NCBI RefSeq assembly: GCF_002007645.1
Contig: NZ_CP019791.1
Location: 2,232,001 to 2,296,000, forward strand
DNA from: Anaerohalosphaera lusitana
Lineage (GTDB): Bacteria > Planctomycetota > Phycisphaerae > Sedimentisphaerales > Anaerohalosphaeraceae
DNA length: 64,000 nt
Direction: 5' to 3'
Positions 25,097-35,345 of this stretch are shown in pieces. The number at the start of each line of letters is the position of its first letter. Positions within the stretch are counted from its first letter, which is position 1. Under the pieces are notes generated by a model that had not been told where the DNA came from, ran no database searches, and was given only the letters and a program-made list of their open reading frames with translations. A program made the translations under genes and the position numbers.

Positions 25097-25243
25097 CTGA
25101 AGGGAAGAAATAATTGTCGTTGAAGGGAATTAATAGTTGACGCTGGACACTTTCTGCAAAAACTGTAAGATCGTCATCAAATCGATTACAATCCCAACCT
25201 TCGCGGTTCTGGTAAAAAGTAATCGGCCGTATTCATTTTCCGG
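25097..25243. other. Non-coding tail of the IS remnant
   Basis: No gene is visible. The stretch may include an old element end, but no matching inverted repeat was found upstream. Confidence 0.3.
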
Positions 25244-25417
25244 CTAAAATGACAGCAAAACATGCCATACATATGTATAAGCAAGTTGGTCTACTTCCTG
25301 CCACGTCTTTTTCAATACTTCTTCATCGCCAACGATTTTCGGATACTCCTGACGTTTGACTTCCCACGGAATGCACTCGCCCGGTTTCGGGACTATCTTC
25401 TTTTGTTCCTGGTCCAT
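25244..25417 (-). CDS. Small 57-residue hypothetical protein coupled to UroD-like gene
   Basis: The ATG overlaps the stop codon of the upstream UroD-like gene by one base (TAATG), the usual arrangement for translational coupling. The product starts MDQEQKKIVPKPGEC, is charged, and contains a tryptophan-rich helical part (EEVLKKTWQEVDQLAYTYVW). No signal peptide or membrane helix is visible. I do not recognise the family. A longer frame starting at 25552 overlaps the UroD-like gene in another frame and is not supported. It may be a small partner of the UroD-like protein, or simply the last gene of the operon. Confidence 0.5.
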   Translation of the reverse strand: MDQEQKKIVPKPGECIPWEVKRQEYPKIVGDEEVLKKTWQEVDQLAYTYVWHVLLSF

Positions 25418-26607
25418 TAGTAAACTCCGTATTCTCGGGTGAACTCTGTCATTGCTTTTATATTTTCGACGTTGGTATCGTTTTGCATGATCGCGCTCGC
25501 GTCCATAATATAACCTCCGTCTTTTGCCACACCGTCTATAACCTCTTTGCACCTTTGTCTGACCTCGTCCGGCGTTCCATACGAAAGCAGGGCGTTAGGA
25601 ATTCCGCCGCTGATACAGAACTTATCGCCAAGCACTTTATGAGCCTTGAAAATATCGCCCTGATCTACATGATAAACGATGCTGCGATCCGGCAGTTCAG
25701 TAAAAGCCTCCAGGTGATTATCCCAGTTACCTTCGGCATAGAACATCGTCTGGTGGCCGCTCTCCCATATAGCTTCGATAACCGGTTTCAATGTCGGCCA
25801 GTAAATATTATCAAATTGTTCCTGCGTTACAAATGGAGTGCATCCGCGATGCATCCAGAAACCCACAGGGAAGTTTGTTGCCGAACCCGCCGAGGCGATA
25901 GCATTATATGCAAGGTGAGGGATCAGTGCTTCACAGGCTTTTTTGACCTTTTCAGGTCTCTCCATAAGATCCATTGTAAGCCCGATGTAGCCCCGGAGTT
26001 TGTCGCCGATGATATCCAGCGGAGCCTTGAGCATACCCGCGATCGCAGGTACCGTTCCGCATTCTTTCCTCAGCCGTTCGCACTGCGGACCGAACGAACT
26101 AAAATAATTCAGCATCGCCATCCCGCCTCTCAGGAATGCCATATTATTGCGGAAAGAAGTTGGCTGGCCCGGAGCGGCAACATCAGTTGATGTACGTGGA
26201 AGCCATACATTCGCTAAAAAACCTGTGGGATCGGCGATCAGTTCATCATATTCGTCAGGCTTCATAAAAGCATCATCTTCGGACGGTTCACGGTACTGAA
26301 ACGCCGTGTCGGCAGATATTTCCACACCCGGCATGGCGTAATACTTTGAACCGTTGGCCTGTGTGATCCCTGCCCAAACATAAACCATATTCGGACAAAC
26401 AGCATCCCAGTCAAAATCTTTTGCGCAGATGCATGCTGCTTCAAAAGCCTTGTTGCAATCTTGGGATAACTCCTGACAGGTGAAACCGGTATATTTTGCA
26501 GTAAACTCAGCCACTAAAGGCCTGATTGGAACCATATCCGGCTTTTCGTTTTTCAACGCTGTCGTGTAACGTTTAAGGCGTTCCTGGTAAACCTTTTCCA
26601 TGTCCAT
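25417..26607 (-). CDS. UroD-like protein, variant active site
   Basis: This 396-residue UroD/MtaA superfamily protein starts MDMEKVYQERLKRYTTALKN and has family landmarks MLKAPLDIIGDKLRGYIGL and FCISGGIPNALLSYGTPDEV. The zinc motif HxC is absent; the matching region reads FYAEGNWDNHLEAF. The C-terminal cysteine motif is also lost. It is therefore unlikely to be a standard corrinoid methyltransferase, and it is too divergent to call haem-pathway UroD. It follows the large GH38 gene on the same strand after a 349-bp gap and is coupled to a small ORF. Function unknown. Confidence 0.75.
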   Translation of the reverse strand: MDMEKVYQERLKRYTTALKNEKPDMVPIRPLVAEFTAKYTGFTCQELSQDCNKAFEAACICAKDFDWDAVCPNMVYVWAGITQANGSKYYAMPGVEISADTAFQYREPSEDDAFMKPDEYDELIADPTGFLANVWLPRTSTDVAAPGQPTSFRNNMAFLRGGMAMLNYFSSFGPQCERLRKECGTVPAIAGMLKAPLDIIGDKLRGYIGLTMDLMERPEKVKKACEALIPHLAYNAIASAGSATNFPVGFWMHRGCTPFVTQEQFDNIYWPTLKPVIEAIWESGHQTMFYAEGNWDNHLEAFTELPDRSIVYHVDQGDIFKAHKVLGDKFCISGGIPNALLSYGTPDEVRQRCKEVIDGVAKDGGYIMDASAIMQNDTNVENIKAMTEFTREYGVY

Positions 26608-26956
26608 ATGCGTGTCTCATTTCCATATAACGTTTATATTATGTTTTCATAAAGTAAGAATATTCAAACGGTATGTCAACTAGAAACTGGCTACAAAGTA
26701 AAGACAAGAAATGCACAGAAAACGGCTAAAACCTTAAGCATCACAGTGATCTGAAAAAAGATGAGCATATTCGTTTGCAGCAGGCATTACAGTTAAATGA
26801 ACGGTAGTGTTTTCGAGGGAAGTAATGGCAAAGGCTCGGTGAGAGTTTAAGCCGGACTTAGGAACTTCAGAGGCCCAACAAGAATCGCGGAAAATCTCAG
26901 ATAACTCGCTGCCTGAAGAATGAGCACGCGTTTACTTTTCCTTATCATTTTAAGCA
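26608..26956. other. 349-bp gap between GH38 and UroD-like genes
   Basis: No gene is visible. At 26789-26813 the sequence ACAGTTAAATGAACGGTAGTG resembles the 47-bp element (shared TGAACG, AGTG and TTTT in register), in the same orientation relative to the plus strand. It is 180 bp upstream of the UroD-like start and could be a diverged copy. AT-rich sequence at 26620-26650 probably holds the promoter. Confidence 0.3.
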
Positions 26957-29900
26957 TCAAAACCGGAGCCAATTTATTGCCAGTGCTAATAGGTCCGACA
27001 ATAAAATGCTGCCATCGTGGTCGATATCATAGAACAGAGCATCATTATTCGACCAGTGCTGTGCCAGAAGAGCGTAGTCTGCAAAATCAATGTTACCATC
27101 TGCATTCAAGTCCCCGGCATAATGTGTTGTAAATGACCAGGGGTCGCCAGTTATAATCATGGCGGAATCGACCTCATCAATGCGCCAGTAGTAGGTTGTA
27201 TAGTAGTCCAGGATTCCGGGATCAAAGGTATTGGTGTCGTATTTGCCAAAATATGGAGGCGGATTTTCAGCACCAAAAAAGATGAGATGAGAGTCAGCAG
27301 TCGGTTTAGCTGTCCAGGTCAAATCTTTATTAAACGGTATTCTCAACGCCGAATCCTGTGGATTTGGATTTGTCGCTTTGAGTGAATCGCGACAGATTTG
27401 AAAGACCTGCTCAGCGGACAGAGCCATATTGTAAATCCGGACATCGTCAAGCAGACCTTCAAAGAATTTGTCGCCTCCGTAAAATGTCGATTGTCCGAAG
27501 TACAAAAGGCCGGGATCGTTGTTCAAAGATCCGCTCACCAGCACTTCAGTGCCAGATGCCACGCCGTTGAGATAAGCCTTCATAACACTGCCATCATAAG
27601 TTATCGCCACATGCTGCCACTGATTGTTGGTGTAAACTATGTCAATGCCATACCAACTTCTGTTTATGTTCAGCCAATGGTTGACTGTGTTCGACCCATC
27701 GAATTCCACAACATAGCTGCCATTATTAGCATCATCCCGTTTGGCGATAATATTCTGCCAACCAACGCCAAGATTGGTCGGCTTGACCCAGAATGCCAGG
27801 GTGATTTGACTTGGTGTAAGCGTATCATGATCCGGCACTTGCACATAATCGTCTATACCATCAAATTCAACAGCGCCATCAATTCTACCGTCCTGCGGCT
27901 GCCAGAGGGGGGCACCATTAACGCTGCCGTCATTGCTCCCCCGTTGGTCTGGGACAGTAGTTGAACCGGGCTCCTCATCCAGCATCCAATGACTGACCAA
28001 GTTCGGACCAGGATCGGTAACTTCAGGCGGTACTGTGCCGGTCGTATTCGGATCAATACTTGATGGTACTAATTTGAATGTTTCAATGGAATATGGCCCG
28101 ACAGGAACAGTTACAGTTGTGTTGTCGCAGGGCATTGTCTGAATTGACTTCTCAATAATGCTGGTTTTCTCAGCACTGTCCATAGTGAAGAAGGTTTCGA
28201 AATCAGCGTTCGCCTGGTTCCCTTCAATATCGTAACAGCGAACAATAACGTTGTTTTCCTTATCACACTTTTTGACAGCGCTTATTAACACGTTGTCGGC
28301 AGAAACCGAGATAAAGCTTTTGCTTGGAGGCAACGGATTACCAGCATTGGATGTTTCCACGACAACCGGCCTGAGAGGGTTGTTCGCTTGAATGCCAAAC
28401 CGGTATCCGTTTTTCCAGTCCCCCGGATGGGAAAGAATCGAAAATGCATAGTGGTGATCGCCGGCTTGCAAGTACCAGTTTCCTGCATAATGGCAACTTT
28501 TTCTTGAGGCAAGCAGGATCGGCTGCAAGAGATGGTTGGCCGCCGGATTTGTTGTCGGATCGACCCAGTCGCAGACTGCTACACTGGAGCTCATGGTCAC
28601 CCCGAACTGGGCGTTGCTTGCTGTGATAAAGTTCTGGACTTCCCGTGGACGAACTTCTTTGCAAGGTTGACTGTAATCAGGTTTGCCGCCTGCTGCGCCA
28701 GAGAGTTCACTCTGCCCCACTTTCACAACACCCATTGGAACCTCATAGGCAATATTGCCGTCGGTCATATTAACAGGTAACGCCATACGGAACTCTCGGG
28801 ACTCGGTACCATCCCAATTGAGCAGGGAAACTTCGCAATCGATTCGCTTGACATCATTGTAAATGATCAGCTTTTCTTCGACGGTACAATGAGTCAATGT
28901 CTGCTGCAAGCTGAAAACGGTTCGTACCGGACCGTTTTCCTGCTGTGTCCATACAGGGCTGTGGGCACCAACCTGATCAAACCCTTCCATGGTGGGCTGT
29001 TGAACCTCAGTAAACTCACCCGCCCCATTGCCGACGGACTGCATGGTAAAGACTTCCCCCCCCAGGAATTTACTGGTGTCAAGGACTTGTTTTTGCAGTT
29101 GCTTATCATAAATGCCTTGTACACCACCATTGCCAAGAGTGATAACATAATGCTGATTTTCAATCTGATTGCCTGTGATCGTCGCCGGTATTCCTGATGC
29201 CTTGGAACCTTGAACCAGGTAAAAGGTTTTATATCCAAGGGCCGGGACATTCTCGGCAACAAATGTGATATCCTTGGGGCTGTTGTCGACTAAAGACAGA
29301 ACCTGGTGAGGCACGGTATTGCCCTCATGATCTTCCATATGAAAATACTCGTTTGGCAGACTGACTTCGACCTGAACCGGGTCGCTCCGCTGCCAGGAAA
29401 GGGCATTATAAACAACCACCGGCGTACCCCGGCTCTCATCTGTAGAAATTCGCGAAGTAATTTGATCAAGGGCATCATTAAGCATGGCCTGCCCTTGATC
29501 ACGCGCAAATTCCAGTTTTTCCCTAAACACCTGATCGGTGACATCGCCGTTATTTCCACCCCAACCATGATCGTCATAGATAGACGCTTTCCATGCCTCA
29601 TCGAGTTCATCTTGTGGGTAATTCTGGAACGAACCATCCAGGACCGATTCAATGGTCGCAAAGGTCTCTGCTGCCGGCAGCAATACACCGGCCTGACGTT
29701 TGGCCGAGATCGCCCAGTGGTGCGAAGGACCGTGAATATAAAGCCATACATTGGGCCGTTCGCCGGTTATTGTCTCAAAAGAAGGATTGCCTTCTTCGAT
29801 TGACTGAAAGAACTCCTCCGTGGCAGAATACTTGACTTCTGGCGGCAGGTAGATGGGATCTGTTCCCGCAGCAATCCCGTCACTACGACGTTGCGCGGTT

Positions 29901-31447
29901 TCGTCAACAAAAGTGTCGTAATTTGCCGGACCGATATAATCCCAGCTATGGAGAAAGGCATAGCTGGGGTTAATCTGGTTATCCTGGTAGTCCTGTGTTC
30001 GTCCATCAAGAAGCCGTCCAATTTCATTGAGAAAAGCATCCGTATCAGGTAAGTCCTTCAAGTAGGCAAAGTTGCCATAGTTGCCCATTGACCAGCATAA
30101 AACGCTGCTGCCGTCCGGGCTTGCCCAACGGAACAATCCCTCATCATGCCGGCTTATGAGCAAATAAGGGATATCTGCTTTTGAAAGGATCTGCGGCATT
30201 TGCAAACTGCGGCCCGGGACATCGGGATTATAGGCAACGCGAGCTGTTACTCCCGGGAAAGTATCACGTATAAGCTTTGCTCCGTGGTAAACTTGCCGCA
30301 CCAACTGTTCACTGGAAAGCAGGGATTCGTAAGGTTGATTATAAGTTGCGCCCCAGTCCAGGCGGCCGCTCAGAGAGCGTAGATAAACTTCATCTCGCTT
30401 TTCAGGATTACGTTCAAGGTACTCAAGCAGGTAAAGAACGTTTTCCATGCTGAAATGCACATCATCACGGACAGCCATCCGTTCCAGAGCAGGGGTAATG
30501 CATTTTGAGTCTCTCCAGGCAATGGTTGCAGCCGGAGTATCGAACCAGGCGATGTCGTTATGACTGGAACAAATAATATGAACCGTGCCGTCTGCAAAGT
30601 AACCCCAGTTTGGGGGAGTGGGAGTTTGAACTGTACGGCTGCCAAGCAGATCCGTATCGCCTTCCACTTCACCGTAAATTTGTATCTCTGTAGGCGTATT
30701 CTTTACCGGGAGCCAGAACGTATAGGGGCTGGTCAGGGACGAAACGTCTAAGCGTTCGATCGTCTTTCCGTCCGCATGGACCTGAATATACGAGTAGCCG
30801 CTAAGCATCTCTACAGGGGCAAGCTCCAGTTCCGTTTCAACCTGCAATTCGCCGCTTTCATTGCGAATGTTGTCTCCCGGAAAAGTGACACCTGTTAAAA
30901 GGGAAGTCAGTGTTGCCGAATCCGCATAGACCTCCATTTCGTAGATACGCGCATATGCATTGGCGTCTGGTTCGCCTTTAGTGATAAATAATCGGACATA
31001 ACGTGTCTCCACAGGCGAAAAAGTATGCGTTGTCTCATCAAGAGTGTTATCCGTTATCGGCGATACCAGATCAATCCAGGAACCATCCGACGAACTGGCT
31101 TTTTGAATCTGAAAGTCGGATGTATTATAGCCCGATGTGTATACGCCTTCATGCTTGATGACAATTTTGTGAATCGTTCTTTCTGTTTTTAAGTCAACTA
31201 CCAGCCAGTGCGGAACGACATTATTTGCAGAGTTCCATTTGTCCGTTGCTTGCGCGGCCCACTTTCCGTCAAAGGCTCGGTAGGGTTCATAGCCGGGGCC
31301 GTAGTAACTGCTGGCGGAGGCCTCCGTTCCCCATTTATTTAATGCCACATTTAACTCGCTCCCCATGAGTGGGGTACTGGATCCGATCAAAGACAATGCC
31401 GCTACTATAATAAAATGTCGGAAATGTTGTATCTTGTGAGCAAACAT
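26957..31447 (-). CDS. GH38 alpha-mannosidase with discoidin, LamG, Fn3-like and dockerin-like domains
   Basis: This 1496-residue secreted enzyme has a signal peptide, an F5/8-type C (discoidin) domain (residues about 30-180), a GH38 body (about 280-1100), then LamG (about 1120-1330), Fn3-like (about 1335-1420) and paired dockerin-like EF-hands (DLNADGNIDFADYALLAQHW). Catalytic features are zinc ligands H296 and D298 (SSHNDIAWFD) and nucleophile D409 (YNPDVPGRSLQM). GH38 enzymes cleave alpha-mannosides, typically of N-glycans. The ATG at 31447 uses AGGAGA inside the end of the GH18 gene and starts 2 bases after its stop, so the two are coupled. It is about 370 residues longer than its two close paralogues. 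Confidence 0.85.
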   Translation of the reverse strand: MFAHKIQHFRHFIIVAALSLIGSSTPLMGSELNVALNKWGTEASASSYYGPGYEPYRAFDGKWAAQATDKWNSANNVVPHWLVVDLKTERTIHKIVIKHEGVYTSGYNTSDFQIQKASSSDGSWIDLVSPITDNTLDETTHTFSPVETRYVRLFITKGEPDANAYARIYEMEVYADSATLTSLLTGVTFPGDNIRNESGELQVETELELAPVEMLSGYSYIQVHADGKTIERLDVSSLTSPYTFWLPVKNTPTEIQIYGEVEGDTDLLGSRTVQTPTPPNWGYFADGTVHIICSSHNDIAWFDTPAATIAWRDSKCITPALERMAVRDDVHFSMENVLYLLEYLERNPEKRDEVYLRSLSGRLDWGATYNQPYESLLSSEQLVRQVYHGAKLIRDTFPGVTARVAYNPDVPGRSLQMPQILSKADIPYLLISRHDEGLFRWASPDGSSVLCWSMGNYGNFAYLKDLPDTDAFLNEIGRLLDGRTQDYQDNQINPSYAFLHSWDYIGPANYDTFVDETAQRRSDGIAAGTDPIYLPPEVKYSATEEFFQSIEEGNPSFETITGERPNVWLYIHGPSHHWAISAKRQAGVLLPAAETFATIESVLDGSFQNYPQDELDEAWKASIYDDHGWGGNNGDVTDQVFREKLEFARDQGQAMLNDALDQITSRISTDESRGTPVVVYNALSWQRSDPVQVEVSLPNEYFHMEDHEGNTVPHQVLSLVDNSPKDITFVAENVPALGYKTFYLVQGSKASGIPATITGNQIENQHYVITLGNGGVQGIYDKQLQKQVLDTSKFLGGEVFTMQSVGNGAGEFTEVQQPTMEGFDQVGAHSPVWTQQENGPVRTVFSLQQTLTHCTVEEKLIIYNDVKRIDCEVSLLNWDGTESREFRMALPVNMTDGNIAYEVPMGVVKVGQSELSGAAGGKPDYSQPCKEVRPREVQNFITASNAQFGVTMSSSVAVCDWVDPTTNPAANHLLQPILLASRKSCHYAGNWYLQAGDHHYAFSILSHPGDWKNGYRFGIQANNPLRPVVVETSNAGNPLPPSKSFISVSADNVLISAVKKCDKENNVIVRCYDIEGNQANADFETFFTMDSAEKTSIIEKSIQTMPCDNTTVTVPVGPYSIETFKLVPSSIDPNTTGTVPPEVTDPGPNLVSHWMLDEEPGSTTVPDQRGSNDGSVNGAPLWQPQDGRIDGAVEFDGIDDYVQVPDHDTLTPSQITLAFWVKPTNLGVGWQNIIAKRDDANNGSYVVEFDGSNTVNHWLNINRSWYGIDIVYTNNQWQHVAITYDGSVMKAYLNGVASGTEVLVSGSLNNDPGLLYFGQSTFYGGDKFFEGLLDDVRIYNMALSAEQVFQICRDSLKATNPNPQDSALRIPFNKDLTWTAKPTADSHLIFFGAENPPPYFGKYDTNTFDPGILDYYTTYYWRIDEVDSAMIITGDPWSFTTHYAGDLNADGNIDFADYALLAQHWSNNDALFYDIDHDGSILLSDLLALAINWLRF

Positions 31448-31449
31448 AA

Positions 31450-34400
31450 TCATATCTCCTGAGAATAAAGCCAATGTCTTGCAAGAATACTAAAATCGAG
31501 TAAGTCTACAGTGCCGTCATTGTTAAGATCGGCAATTAAATCCGTAAGAGCACTTTCGGCCGGTTCTCCGCTGATGGTTGGGTCGTAATTAACGTCTGTC
31601 GTCAGGAGCACACGGTCCAGAGTCGCACCATCTTCCCGCATCCAGAGATCAAAATTATGCACGCCCGCTGTTTCAACCGTTATCTTTGGTCGTTCCCCGC
31701 TACCTTTTTGCGAAATCCAATTGAAACTGCCGTCTCGAAGTACACGCAGAGCCGATGAGGCACCGGAGCTTGCACAGACTCCGTCCAATCCATAATGTAT
31801 ACTGTCAGACGCTATATCAGCGGCCTTGGCTTTGACCCAAATATAATATTCGCCAGCCGTCTCAAAATCTATCCGGTAACGTAGCTGCGGCGACTTCTGA
31901 TCTATCTGAACATCGATGCTGCGGGACTGATCGGGCAGGGCCTGCATAAAACCGTCCGAAGACTCATTTTCATCAAAAGGTACCCAGTCGCTGCCAGCCA
32001 TCGAACCGCTGCCGGGAGTGTTCGTGGTGAAATGCTCGGCCTCCATTACCACATGTCCGGCTGATTCGGTATATGTCACTGCGTTCAGATATTCTGCGGC
32101 AAAAGTGTTCAGGTCGGACAAGTCAACATCGCCATCAAAATCAAAATCGCCGGGGACCCCTACGGTAATATTGAGAATGGTGTTATCGAAATAACCTGAA
32201 CTATCATTGACAACCCTAACAGTAAACGAGTTGAGGCCAAGGTCATCAAGAGTCGGTGTGCCGGATAACCCCCCATCGGCCCCAACCGTCAGCCAAGCCG
32301 GCCCTGATATTTTAGAAAAGGCTAGATAAGTATCCTCAATATTGATAATGTCACCAGACAGCGAACCATTATAAGCGAGCCCAGCGAAGATGCCGGGTTT
32401 ATTTAACGGGTCCATCTTAAACAACAGAAGTGACTGATGCCAAAGGTCAGTAATTTCGGTCTTATTCAACGCCCGACTATATATCCGAACGTCATCAATA
32501 GCACCGTCAAAAATACGTGTATTATTATAACTGCGGCCAATATTCAACGAATTGGCGCCAGGATCAAAAAACCCAGTTTTGCCAGTCGAAGCACTCTCAA
32601 AACCATTAATATACACCTTAATAGTGGACCCATCATACACACCAGCAACATGATACCACGAGCCCGTAGACATAATTGGATCGGTAATGGCTTCCGCCCA
32701 GGTTGAATCGATTGCAAGAGCAAATGACAGGCGACCATCATCACCACAAGAAAGCGTATATCCCTCCATATCTCCGTCCCACTTGGAAACTATTCCACCC
32801 TGCCAATGATTTGCCTGCCAGGTATCGGCCCTAATCCAGGCGGAAACGGTCAACTCTTCAGTTGGATTCAGGCAGGAATTATCGGGGACATTAATGTAAT
32901 CATCAAATCCGTCGAACTGAAGGGCTTTGCCGATTTTGCCTGGAACTGAGGCAATGTCATAAGTCGTGTTTGTAACCGATCCGTCATTCATACAACCGCT
33001 CGCATCATCTGCGACGGCACCGGAAGTTTCTTCCATTTCCCAGTGACCTCTTAAGCAACTGAAGTCCGTGGTAAAATGCCAGACGGTACCGGTAACTACA
33101 CTTTCGTCAGCAAATACTTCATCGATCCGCCAAAAATATTCAGTTTGATCCATTAAAGGCAAATAGTAGATACTTTCCTGAACGTCACCTTTGTATTCCG
33201 GCGAGTATCTATCAGCAAGCTCAACGGCCGTTTGATTCGTTCCTAAATAAACATCATGCCTGACAGCGATATCAGGGCTTACCCATTGCAGCGACGCCTT
33301 TTCCAAAACATCTGTCTGGCCGTCGTAAGGATGAGGATGTTCAGCATGTCCACCTTGAAACAATGTCTGAATCCCTTTGGAATCGAGTGCATAATTATAA
33401 ATGCGGACCTCATCGATTGCACCATCGAACGTACGGGAGTTGGCGTAGGCACCTCTGCCAATGTTTAACGGGCTTGTACTCAGAGCAATAGAACCGGATT
33501 GCGGAGTCGAAGCAACTTCCGAGCCGTTTATATATACCCTGATTGACGAACCATCATATGTTCCGGCCACATGATACCATGTGCCTGTAGACATCACCGA
33601 ATCGGTGAGCGCTTCTGGCCAGCCGTTGACTGCAAGAGCGAAGGATAGACGGCCGTTACCGCCGCAACGCAAAACGTAACCGCCCGAGTCTCCGCTCCAT
33701 TCAGCTTTAGAAACAATGCTGCCATTCCAGGAGTCCGTCTGCCAGGTATCAGCTTTAATCCAGGCAGAAACAGTAATTGCGTTTCTTGGATTTAATAACG
33801 GAGTGTTTAGGACAGCGATGTGATCATCCGTGCCGTCAAACTGCATCGCGGTCCCGAACGCACCGGGGACTGAAGCGATATCAAAACTCGTGTTAGTGAC
33901 GATACCGTCAAGGCCATTGCCGCTTCCATCCTGTGCGGTTGTGCCGGTGGTTTCATCCATGGACCAGTATGCAACCTGTTTTGAGGGCATGGATGGATCC
34001 GGCACACCGTATTGCTTTGCGGTCTCACTGAGAGGAGCAAGTAAAGACGCGGGATGATTGAGTTTGTCCTGTCCCACTTCCCATATCATCATTCCGCCGT
34101 AACTGTTAGTGAATGCATAGTCAGTCTTTTGCTTGATAGTGTCGATCCCATTAAAATAATACCCATCGATAGAATCAACATCGGGCCCCGGTTGGTACCA
34201 ATCGTAGATCTGTGCATATGTATATTGATTGCCGTCGGTGCCGTATCCGTAAAATGGGACTCCAAGCACCAGTTTGTGTCTGGAAACACCATAGTCTTCC
34301 CAAAATGCCAACGCATCTAAAGCATCTTGAAATGTCGAATGGTCGGGCTTGCCCATATCGTAAGCCATGACATTTATCCAGTCTAGATGTTTCAAAGCCC

Positions 34401-35223
34401 ATGGGTTTATATCGTAGTACCACATTGATCCAGCAATCGTTAAACCCAAATCATAAGGGCTGAGAGCTTCATCCAATGCTTGCACTAACAAACTATAGTT
34501 TTCCCTGCCCTGAGATGATAATCCGTAAGGCTCTTCCCAGTCGATGTCAACACCATCAAAATCATTGTCGAGGCAAAATTGAGTAAGTTGCGAAATGAAA
34601 TTAGCAAAAGGCGTCGGATTTTGAACAAGATCATTATAACTGCCGACAATGGTTACATAAACTTTAACATTGTTGGCGTGGGCGTTGGTGACATAAACAG
34701 GCAGTTCTGAGTGATTAGTATAATCGAGCAGATTACCGCTTGCATCTGCTCCAAGGGCCATAAGATTTATATGGGTCAAACTTTGGTAATCTAAACTTGA
34801 TGATATCGGGCGGTAACCAGGAATATATCCCACAACCGGGCCGGCAAATTCTGAATAATGCGTTGTTGCTGATTTGGCAATGGACGCAGCCGTTTCAGTC
34901 GGTGATGCACTCTTATCGCGTGCTTTGACCGTGTAAGTGTAAGTTGTATCTGGTTTCAGGATTCTGTCTTCATACAAAGGGCTGTCTTGCCATCCGGAGT
35001 CATGCCCGCCCCCCGAAGTGCAAGTAAAATAGTACTCGACACCGCTCGGGTCAGACGCGGTTGTCGCCTTCATAGAGATAATAAATGCCCCATTTGCATA
35101 GGGGGGAGTTTCCCAGGTCATTGGATTCGGAGTCACAGCAGAGGCAACACCTGAAAAGATAATCAAGGCGATCAAATGTAAAAGCATTTGCCATGACAAC
35201 TTGGATTTCTGTTTGATCAGCAT
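31450..35223 (-). CDS. GH18 chitinase/ENGase-like enzyme with LamG and split dockerin-like/CBM tail
   Basis: This 1257-residue secreted protein has a signal peptide (to about residue 30), a Fn3-like N-domain (about 32-120) and a GH18 domain (about 125-415). The catalytic motif is D223-G-V-D226-I-D228-W-E230. GH18 includes chitinases and endo-beta-N-acetylglucosaminidases that release N-glycans; the mannosidase context favours the latter, but specificity is inferred. Two LamG domains, an Fn3-like linker and a putative-Ig domain follow. The tail is an EF-hand (DFDFDGDVDLSDLNTF), a CBM-like domain (HVVMEAEHFTTN) and a second EF-hand. That tail is nearly identical to the one at 57807-58484. Confidence 0.82.
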   Translation of the reverse strand: MLIKQKSKLSWQMLLHLIALIIFSGVASAVTPNPMTWETPPYANGAFIISMKATTASDPSGVEYYFTCTSGGGHDSGWQDSPLYEDRILKPDTTYTYTVKARDKSASPTETAASIAKSATTHYSEFAGPVVGYIPGYRPISSSLDYQSLTHINLMALGADASGNLLDYTNHSELPVYVTNAHANNVKVYVTIVGSYNDLVQNPTPFANFISQLTQFCLDNDFDGVDIDWEEPYGLSSQGRENYSLLVQALDEALSPYDLGLTIAGSMWYYDINPWALKHLDWINVMAYDMGKPDHSTFQDALDALAFWEDYGVSRHKLVLGVPFYGYGTDGNQYTYAQIYDWYQPGPDVDSIDGYYFNGIDTIKQKTDYAFTNSYGGMMIWEVGQDKLNHPASLLAPLSETAKQYGVPDPSMPSKQVAYWSMDETTGTTAQDGSGNGLDGIVTNTSFDIASVPGAFGTAMQFDGTDDHIAVLNTPLLNPRNAITVSAWIKADTWQTDSWNGSIVSKAEWSGDSGGYVLRCGGNGRLSFALAVNGWPEALTDSVMSTGTWYHVAGTYDGSSIRVYINGSEVASTPQSGSIALSTSPLNIGRGAYANSRTFDGAIDEVRIYNYALDSKGIQTLFQGGHAEHPHPYDGQTDVLEKASLQWVSPDIAVRHDVYLGTNQTAVELADRYSPEYKGDVQESIYYLPLMDQTEYFWRIDEVFADESVVTGTVWHFTTDFSCLRGHWEMEETSGAVADDASGCMNDGSVTNTTYDIASVPGKIGKALQFDGFDDYINVPDNSCLNPTEELTVSAWIRADTWQANHWQGGIVSKWDGDMEGYTLSCGDDGRLSFALAIDSTWAEAITDPIMSTGSWYHVAGVYDGSTIKVYINGFESASTGKTGFFDPGANSLNIGRSYNNTRIFDGAIDDVRIYSRALNKTEITDLWHQSLLLFKMDPLNKPGIFAGLAYNGSLSGDIINIEDTYLAFSKISGPAWLTVGADGGLSGTPTLDDLGLNSFTVRVVNDSSGYFDNTILNITVGVPGDFDFDGDVDLSDLNTFAAEYLNAVTYTESAGHVVMEAEHFTTNTPGSGSMAGSDWVPFDENESSDGFMQALPDQSRSIDVQIDQKSPQLRYRIDFETAGEYYIWVKAKAADIASDSIHYGLDGVCASSGASSALRVLRDGSFNWISQKGSGERPKITVETAGVHNFDLWMREDGATLDRVLLTTDVNYDPTISGEPAESALTDLIADLNNDGTVDLLDFSILARHWLYSQEI
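31471..32148 (-). repeat. 678-bp module, copy 1 (minus strand)
   Basis: This segment is nearly identical, in opposite orientation and without length change, to 57807-58484. It encodes EF-hand, CBM-like domain, EF-hand at the end of the GH18 protein. Sequence diverges abruptly on both sides. Confidence 0.9.
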
Positions 35224-35345
35224 ATTTATTCCGTTTCACTTCTGAACACTTAATTAAGAACATTGGGGTTCAATGCGAGACCTTTTTTTCACCGAGGTAT
35301 ACCGCGGCAAAAATGCAAAAGTCCAATAGGTTGATCTTACCTCAC

